A stretch of 64,000 bases of DNA from Amia ocellicauda (taxonomy: Eukaryota > Chordata > Actinopteri > Amiiformes > Amiidae). The notes under the pieces were generated by a model, which did no database searches, was not told the origin of the DNA, and saw only the letters and a list, made by a program, of their open reading frames with translations. Position 1 is the stretch's first letter. Each line of letters starts with the position of its first letter. The stretch lies in NCBI RefSeq assembly GCF_036373705.1, contig NC_089863.1, positions 35,353,227 through 35,417,226 of the forward strand, read 5' to 3'. Position numbers and translations under genes: made by a program. Below, in pieces: positions 57,110 to 64,000 of the stretch.

Positions 57110-58985
57110 CGTGAAGTGTGTTGTAGTACATTAGCACTTTGAGTTTTGTCTGATGACTCATGTATTGCACAAAAGGTACAGGTGTTTTCTCAATGACAAT
57201 TGTGCCAACACATTGAGAGTTGCGAGTAATGTTTTGCAACATGAGTGAACTGGACTCACCAATTGAGTTGAAGCAAGGTGAAGGTGTGCATAGTCCTGCA
57301 GAAGTGGTTCTGGGATGTTAGCTTGAACCTCGGATCACTCTGTGCATGCTTTCGGTCACAGTGTATAAACGACTGAGAAACTGTAGTGAGAGATCCTTCT
57401 CATTATGAAAGTACAGTACATATTACTGTACCAGTAAGACTACAGCACTTACCGGTTTCCATCTCAAAATATCCCAATTATACCTGCAACAGTATAACAG
57501 CTCATATTTGATTGAACCCATTGCTCACTTGTTAAATACATTGCCTAAAATTGTTAATTATTTCAGAGATAGTACTTCAAGAATCACTGTTAGTGTTTAA
57601 GCATTCAGAAAAACCTGAAAATTGTCACGAGTGGCAGTGAACAGTGGGTCCAGGGGTGTCGCAAATGGGAAACCCCACCATGCTCTCCCTGGCTTCACCA
57701 TCAGGATTTATTTTGCCTGGGGCCCCCACATACCCTAGAATCACCTCTGACTGGGTCGCATGAAGTCTCGCGACGCCATCCCAACTGAGTTACGCGAGGT
57801 GGGGACTCGCTCCCACTCACTTATTTCCCCCTGCAGGTAAGGTCCCAGGACAGACGTCACCAGTAAATAAGAAAGGTCTTATTCTAGTCCATTAAATAAA
57901 ATTCACCATGTACAATACAACAGGGGCAACTAGCAGGGCACGAAATCTGACCGTTCTCTCAATGTTTTTTTTACAATTAAAATTGCCTTTAATCACCTGG
58001 GCAAAAATAAAAATACAGAAACCTATACAAAAGCTGAAAATATAATAAACTATACTAAATTCCCAAATAAAACTAAGCCCAGACAATACCCCCTATATTC
58101 ACAATCAAAAAACGTATGTATGAAACGATGGAGAATGGCGAGAGAATGGTCTCAATTACACAGTCCCAACCCGGCTCGGCCTCCGGTTCCGTCCCAGGCT
58201 AGAGATCCTCACAAACGAGCAGCTCGTCCACACAAGCAGCCCCAATCCAGGACAAAGAGCAGTCTCAGGAGGAGGACACGCTCGCTCACTGGCAAGTGCT
58301 GCGATCACAAGCTCACAGGGATATTGAGCGCGTCCCTCTCACCCGTCCGCTATGTGCTTCTCCCTCCGGCTGCTGGTCCGGAGCCCCAAAGTGCCGTCTA
58401 TCGCCGAGAAGCTGGAAACCGCAGAGCCAAGAAGGCAAGTCCAGGAATACAGTCTTGTAGAAGCCAAGTCAATGTCTCTGGCCAGTAATAGTCCCTTAGA
58501 TCCTCTTGTCGCTGTCGAGTCACTGCGTCCAGCGGCTAATGTTTCTCCAGGCAGCTCCCGATCTGCAGGGACCCGCTCCGACCCTGCGAGGAGTTAGTGC
58601 CTACCGGCTGGCACCCTCACAGCCGATATCCTCTCCTCTGTAACCCGTCCCGCAGTCACTGTCCCTGCTGGTGCTCCGCCGTGCCCCTTTGTTCTGGCAG
58701 GGCAGCCTTTATCTCCAGCTGAGTGTCCACAGGTGTAGTGGCCATGAGGGAAGGCGGCCGCTGCTTAGTGATACAGGTGCGCTGCATCGGGGATCAAAGC
58801 TTCTGCCTGTTCAATAATAGTGAATATCAATTAAAGTCAATCAATCAGTGAATACAATCAATGAAAACAAACAATTTGAGAACACGACTCAATCAGTGAA
58901 TAATTAAAATTAAATCAAATAAACAATAATAACAGTATAAGTGCAATAAAGAATCACATGGAGCCTTGGTACAGTCTGTGATTAA
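57110..58985. other. No gene recognised; possible LTR-type start
   Basis: TGTCACGAGTGGCAG at 57623 resembles an LTR start, but no matching end was found. A GC-rich stretch at 58120-58720 has overlapping open frames with no recognisable domain. I do not call a gene. Confidence 0.35.
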
Positions 58986-58991
58986 TGCAAC

Positions 58992-59124
58992 ACTGTGGAG
59001 TAGTGCTTAGGGCTCTGGACTCATATTGTGGGTTTTGGGTTCAAATCCCAGGTGGGGCAGTGCTGTTGTACCCTTGAGCAAGGTACTTCACTTAGATTGC
59101 TCCAGTAAAATACCCAGTTGTATA
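58992..59124 (+). mobile_element. SINE head, tRNA-derived
   Basis: TGGAGTAGTGCTTAGGGCTC (box A region) and GGGTTCAAATCCC (box B) precede CCCTTGAGCAAGGTACTTCA and AGATTGCTCCAGTAAAA, a familiar fish SINE body. It is joined directly to an L2 3' part. Confidence 0.75.
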
Positions 59125-62066
59125 GACCAACTCTGCCTCCTCCAGAACCGCTCCTTCTCATCCCTGGCACCTAAATGGTGGAACGACCTGCCCACCGAAG
59201 TCAAAACAGCAGAGTCCTTGACCTCATTCCGGCACTTACTCAAGACGCATCTCTTCCGACAGCACTTGTAATATTAGTCCTCTATCCCTGCTAGATAGCA
59301 CTTCACAGTTGTATTATGCTTCTCGCGTTCTTGATTGTTTTCCTCCTTGCTCCCTTTCCCGTAGCCCTTGACTGTGACCCTACATCTTGACAGCACTTAG
59401 CTTTCACTGTCAAGGATGTAGGATGTCACTTACTGTACTTGTGTAAATTGTAAATTGAAAATTGTAAAATGTATTATTTTGAATTGCTGTTTTAGCTAAA
59501 TTTAATTTGTAATGATTGATTGCCTTGTAGGAGGAGTAGAATTAGACACACGGAAAGGAACATAGAAACTCGCTGCCTAAATCCCACTGCTATTCATAAA
59601 TTCACTACCCTGTTGCCAAATGCTAGCTTTATCAAAAGAAGGATCTGCAGATGAATTATTAAATAATTTCAACAATACACTAAGCACTGCTTTAGTAGCC
59701 CCATTAAGGACACGACAAATAAAAACCAACAAAACACTCACCGTGGTTTGACGAACACACTCGCTCACTTAAAACAGAATGCCGTAGATGTGAGCGTAAA
59801 TGGAGAGAATCAAAACTAGAGGTCTTCACATGGCATGGAATGACAGTATAATAAGATACAAGCAGGCCCTGTCCTCTGCTAGGTCTGCCTACTACTCCAA
59901 TTTAATAGAGACGCATAAGAATAACCCGCGTTTTCTTTCTAATACAATAGCGACACTTACTAACCAGAAGGTAAAGCCTTCAGAGGTCATCCCCCCCAAT
60001 TTCACCTGTAGTGACTTCATGGATCATTTCAATAGCAAAGTTAACAGCATTAGAAAACAGATAGAACAGGAAACATACACAGATACTATAGCTGACACAT
60101 GCAGTCCTTCACAGCCCCTGCCTACCTTGGACTCGTTTAACGTAGTAAATCACCAGGAATTGGTCTCCTTAATTACTAAAATGAAAACAACAACCTGCGC
60201 ACTAGACCCTATACGCACTAAACTGCTAAAACAATCTCTGCCATGAATTATTCACAGAATACACAATATTATCAATGTCTCTTTATTCTCAGGATCTGTT
60301 CCTGAATCATTTAAAATAGCTGTAATTAAACCACTTCTTAAGAAACCCAGTGTCGACCCTAACCAACTTAAACACTATCGACCTATCTCAAACCTTCCCT
60401 TCCTTTCTAAGGTTCTAGAGAAAGTAGTTGAAAACCAACTGCAAGCTTTTTTAACCGATAATCATCTTTATGAAGAATTTCAATCAGGCTTCCGTTCCGG
60501 CCTTAGTACAGAAACGGCCCTGTTAAAAGTATTGAATGACGTGTTTCAGTCCTCCAATGTAGGGCACACCAGTGTTATTATTTTATTAGACTTAAGTGCG
60601 GCTTTTGACACAATCGACCACAAAATCTTGATACACCGCTTAGAAAACCGTATTGGCCTATCTCGCAATGTGCTTTCATGGTTTAAATCATATCTGTCAA
60701 ACAGACTCCAATATGCACAGATTAACGAGAACCACTCAAATTTAACTGAGGTTAAGTACGGAGTCCCACAGGGCTCAGTCCTCGGACCTATACTTTTTTC
60801 ATTGTACATGCTCCCTTTAGGTGATATCATTCGACGACATAATATTAACTTTCACAGTTACGCAGACGACACACAATTATATCTGTCAGTAAATCCTAAC
60901 AACACCATAGACCTAGAAAAACGAATCTGCTGTCTGTCTGAGATTAAAACATGGATGAGAAAAAAAAATCTTATGCTTAATTCTGACAAAACAGAAGTCA
61001 TAATTTTAGGAGACAAAAATCGAACTGTTCATCATTCACTAACAAAACTGAGTAATGATAACTTTAATTTCTCCCCTAAGGGGATGGCATGAAACCTGGG
61101 TGTCATCTGTGATCATAATCTATCTTTTGAATCACACATTCAGAATGTGTCGAGATCTTCCTTCCTCCAGCTTAGAAACATTGCTAGACTAAGACAATTC
61201 CTCTCGTTACAGGACACTGAGAAATTGATACACGCATTTGTTACATCTAGATTGGACTACTGTAATGCCATTCTGTCAGGCAGCACAAACAGAGCTATTT
61301 GTGCACTTCAGTCCAAAATGCTGCTGCAAGAATCCTAACAAAAACATAAAAACATGAACACATCACTCCAGTATTGGCTTCTCTTCACTGGCTGCCCGTG
61401 CACTACAGGATAGACTTTAAAGTGCTCTTATTAACATTTAAAGCACTAAAGGGACTGGCACCTCCCTACCTGTCTGATGAGGCACAACCCATCCCAGAAG
61501 CACCTCACAATGGAGGGTCAACGGGGCATCCACACCCAAGGTTTGATGAGCCATCGCAACCCAAAGCCTATTGATGGTCCAAACCCTCCACCCCCGATGG
61601 CCAGCGAGAGGCCTCCTCCACAGGGAAGACCACAGCCAGCAGCACCGATAAAGAACTTTCTGATCTCCTTGCTGCTGTAATAAGTATACTGCCTGGAGGG
61701 GAGGCAACCATTAGGCCTAGGCCCTAGGCCGTGGACCCCCAGAGATTCATTTTCTCCTACATGCCATCCTTAGGAGTTTTCTTGTTTTTCTCTCCTCCGT
61801 TCCTAAATGCTTTATTTACTTAAATGTTCACTCACTTTATTCTAGATCATGTAAAATGTTTACAGGTCTATATTTGATTTTATTGTATTTATGTTTTTTA
61901 TTTTGCTGTACGTTTGTTGTATGTTTACCAGTCTGTAAAGCACTCTGTGGCTACCCTGCGAAGGGCGCTATACAAATAAAAATGGATTGATTGATTGATT
62001 GTACTTCACTGTATTTTTGCAGTTATGTTGTAAGTCGCCCTGGATAAGGGCGTCTGCCAAGAAATA
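59125..62066 (+). mobile_element. L2 3' part, split by another L2
   Basis: 59140-59270 encodes the L2 C-terminal tail (NRSFSSLAPKWWNDLPTEVK, SFRHLLKTHLFRQHL), followed by the same 3' UTR as at 53842. It breaks off at CCTTGTA (about 59528) and resumes at TTGTACTTCACTGTATTTTT (about 61998), ending GTAAGTCGCCCTGGATAAGG. The repeated TTGTA is a likely target duplication of the inserted L2. Confidence 0.75.
59529..61997 (+). mobile_element. L2-clade LINE inserted in another L2, nearly full RT, broken
   Basis: 59800-60246 holds the linker before the reverse transcriptase. The RT follows with FRSGLSTETALLKVLNDV, ILLDLSAAFDTIDHKIL, YGVPQGSVLGPILFSLY and YADDTQLYLSV at about 60860. Then come NLMLNSDKTEVIIL, a stop near 61092, and FVTSRLDYCNAILSG near 61250. 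The 3' UTR ends GCGCTATACAAATAAAAATG followed by GATT repeats, the typical L2 end. The endonuclease is absent (5' truncation), and stops near 60243 and 61092 break the frame. Confidence 0.85.
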
Positions 62067-62071
62067 AAAAT

Positions 62072-62123
<52 letters not shown>

Positions 62124-62165
62124 GTAAGTCGCCCTGGATAAGAGCGTCTGCTAAATGACAAATAA
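62067..62165. repeat. AAT microsatellite and second SINE/L2 tail
   Basis: About 16 AAT units, followed by GTAAGTCGCCCTGGATAAGA and GCGTCTGCTAAATGACA, a second copy of the same tail. Confidence 0.85.
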
Positions 62166-62690
62166 TGTAATGTAAACTCTGCCACCTACTGTTTGACATG
62201 TTAAATAGATAAATTCTGTGATCAAATTGCATTTCAACGATACAAACCAAGACCAGTTAGGGGAATTAAGAATTAAATATTTGAGACCCAAAGAAAGTAG
62301 AGATTAACTTTAAAGCTTTCCTTTTATACAAGTTAAAATGGTATTTCCACAACACAGTCCTAAATTCCTGTCATTTCTTTGGGGATTGTGTGCTGGAAAT
62401 ATATCACATTGACCATTTATAATGTGCTCTTTTTAGGGGTTTTAACAACTGATACAGAAAACATTGTCAATAATGTATAATATCCTTACAAAAATGAATT
62501 ATCTATAGCTGTACTTTAAGATTTACTTGCTTATTTATTTGGTGATCCTATTTTTTAACCCAGAAACATTGTGGAAATATCTCAGGTTCATGTTTAACTT
62601 ACAGTTTCTCTGCTGTTCCTATGGATGTTTTACACCATCCCCCTTAAAGTATTCTTTATTTATTAATATGCTGTAAATGCATTGTTTGCT
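62166..62690. other. No gene recognised
   Basis: AT-rich DNA without a supported feature. Confidence 0.4.
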
Positions 62691-62695
62691 AGGGC

Positions 62696-63602
62696 TGTTA
62701 AGAGGGACATGAAGTCTTGATATGTTTCACTGACTATTCAAAATGTATCAACACTATTTTCCTGGAAATTACACACAATTAAAGGTGAAAAATGCACGTT
62801 ACTGAGACTAATGTGTTAATATATTTCTATATTGGATAATAATAATCATAGTAATGCAGTAAACTAGGTATTTTGAATAGATGAGTAATGCATTACATGC
62901 ATTTGCTGGCAGTTTGTAATAGCAGGACTTTCTTTATGTTTGTACACTTATGTCCTCATTACTGGCATATTCCACTGAGGAGCTGTTTCCAATTGTCAAC
63001 GGTGACTGTTGGGGTAAAATTGCCTCCTATGTATTGTATATACCCACTGTATAACTGTTAGAAAATATAGGAAACTTTCCAGTAAGTTACTAGTTAGGAA
63101 CTGTGAGTTATTCATAACTTTACTTATTATCTATGTCTTATGCACACTGCTGAAATAGCTTGCAGAACTGCTTGTAATCCAAGCAGCTGTGGCAGACACA
63201 AAACATGTTGTTCGTACAGTATGTGCTACATTTTCCCCTTCCCGAAACACAAATATATTATGGGTTACACACATCCTCGGACAATAACATTCCCACGAGG
63301 CATGACATGTGTACCTGCTTGTGGGAACACTGCAAAATCAGTACTATTATGGTGTGTAACTACATATCGGGACTGCCCCGTAACTATCACTGAAGATGTT
63401 TGTTAGACTGTATAAAGGCTGTGTGAAACTTTAAATAAACTGAAGATAAACGAACGGACTACTTCTGTGTCTGTGCATTTTTCTTCCCGAGCGCTCGTCT
63501 CCTGCTGAAAAGTCTCCCCTGTAGCTGAAACGCTGACTGGCCTGACTGCCCGATTCACTGGGATCCGAAGGGCTGCTTCAACTGAAGCGTTGTACCTTAA
63601 CA
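62696..63602 (+). mobile_element. LTR-like unit (fossil), about 907 bp
   Basis: Starts TGTTAAGAGGGAC and ends GTACCTTAACA, with inverted TGTTAAG/CTTAACA ends. GTATAAAGG (TATA) near 63410 and AAATAAAC near 63433 lie about 170 to 190 bp before the right end, as expected for a U3-R-U5 order. No target duplication is clear and no internal domain is seen, so it is probably a solo LTR. Confidence 0.45.
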
Positions 63603-63636
63603 GTGACCTTGACAGATTTCCCTTCAAATAACCGAG

Positions 63637-64000
63637 ATGTTAGATAGAGTCAGAGGGACATTAGTTATAGAATCAATAGCAAACTGTGATCACAATATGG
63701 TCATCTTTGAGGCATTCTTTCTAGAAACAAGGCCCAAGTCTAAAGCAATGGTCTACAATTTTAGAAAAGCAAACCTTGAAGGTATGAGGCGACACTTGGA
63801 AGAGGTAGACTGGAGCACACTGGATCAGATTCAGTTGAAAATGGATGGGTATATTTAAGAATATACTACTTGAGGCTCAGGAGAAATTTATACCAAAACT
63901 TAGCAAATTGAGGACCAAAAAACATTGGCCAAAATGGTTTAATGGAAGTATGCAAAAAAATTTGAAGAGAGAGAAAATGTGGTATAGCGCATACAAAAGG
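63637..64000 (+). mobile_element. CR1-like LINE fragment, continues past the window
   Basis: ANCDHNMVIFEAFF resembles the SDH motif at the end of the LINE endonuclease. It is followed by VYNFRKANLEGMRRHLEEVDW, typical of the CR1-type region after the endonuclease. The frame is interrupted after about 70 residues, and similar coding-like sequence continues to the window edge. Confidence 0.6.

Noticed and set aside
58120-58597. GC-rich overlapping open frames as a host exon
   Set aside because: No domain, start context or splice pattern is convincing; composition alone explains the open frames.

Overview
This window carries no ordinary host protein-coding gene that I can recognise. It looks like repeat-dense genomic DNA of a ray-finned fish. 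The evidence is vertebrate-type 5S rDNA in tandem, fish-style L2 LINEs with the GTAAGTCGCCCTGGATAAG-type tail, tRNA-headed SINEs, Tc1/IS630-like and hAT transposons, palindromic GAACC-type MITEs, and several retroviral fossils. The SINE and L2 tail style recalls early-branching ray-finned fishes, but I cannot name the species.

Layout. 1-14453: tandem array of 43 5S rRNA-like units, all on the + strand, about 328-346 bp each, organised into sequence classes and higher-order blocks, including a nearly perfect 1.0-kb duplication. 14454-24660: a long inverted repeat (arms about 2.1 kb, spacer about 6 kb). Its arms hold an LTR-like unit (TGTAGCG...CGCTACA), and its spacer holds a class I endogenous retrovirus fragment (integrase and env-like) and one copy of a dispersed repeat (R3). 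25430-30390: the most unusual block. It is a compact, divergently organised, virus-like element with coding blocks leftward and rightward from a central control region, which carries two about 74-bp GC-rich tandem repeats flanked by TATA-like boxes. Its rightward part resembles the N-terminal region of the PolB-type proteins of Polinton/Maverick-like elements. 30286-42541: a second compound inverted repeat (arms about 2.3 kb, spacer about 6.7 kb) flanked by direct repeats of about 430 bp. Its spacer holds another R3 copy and a pair of inverted tRNA-headed repeats.

42560-46280: retroviral gag-like fossil, a third R3 copy, and an LTR-retrotransposon fragment. 46404-48860: decayed hAT transposase (minus strand). 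49027-49538: LTR-like unit. 51960-54215: L2 LINE, with two L2 3' tails in inverted orientation. 54233-57105: a Tc1-type MITE, two decayed Tc1/IS630-like transposases, and two SINEs. 58990-62160: a SINE head and an L2 end, interrupted by a second, nearly complete L2. 62696-63602: LTR-like unit. 63640-64000: start of a CR1-like LINE fragment.

The only host genes here are the 5S units. Many match the vertebrate internal control region and keep the helix I pairing, while a large minority have lost the box C consensus or the T-run terminator and are probably pseudogenes. The rest of the window is a record of nested transposition and inverted duplication next to the rDNA array edge. All identifications are by eye; no database search was possible.
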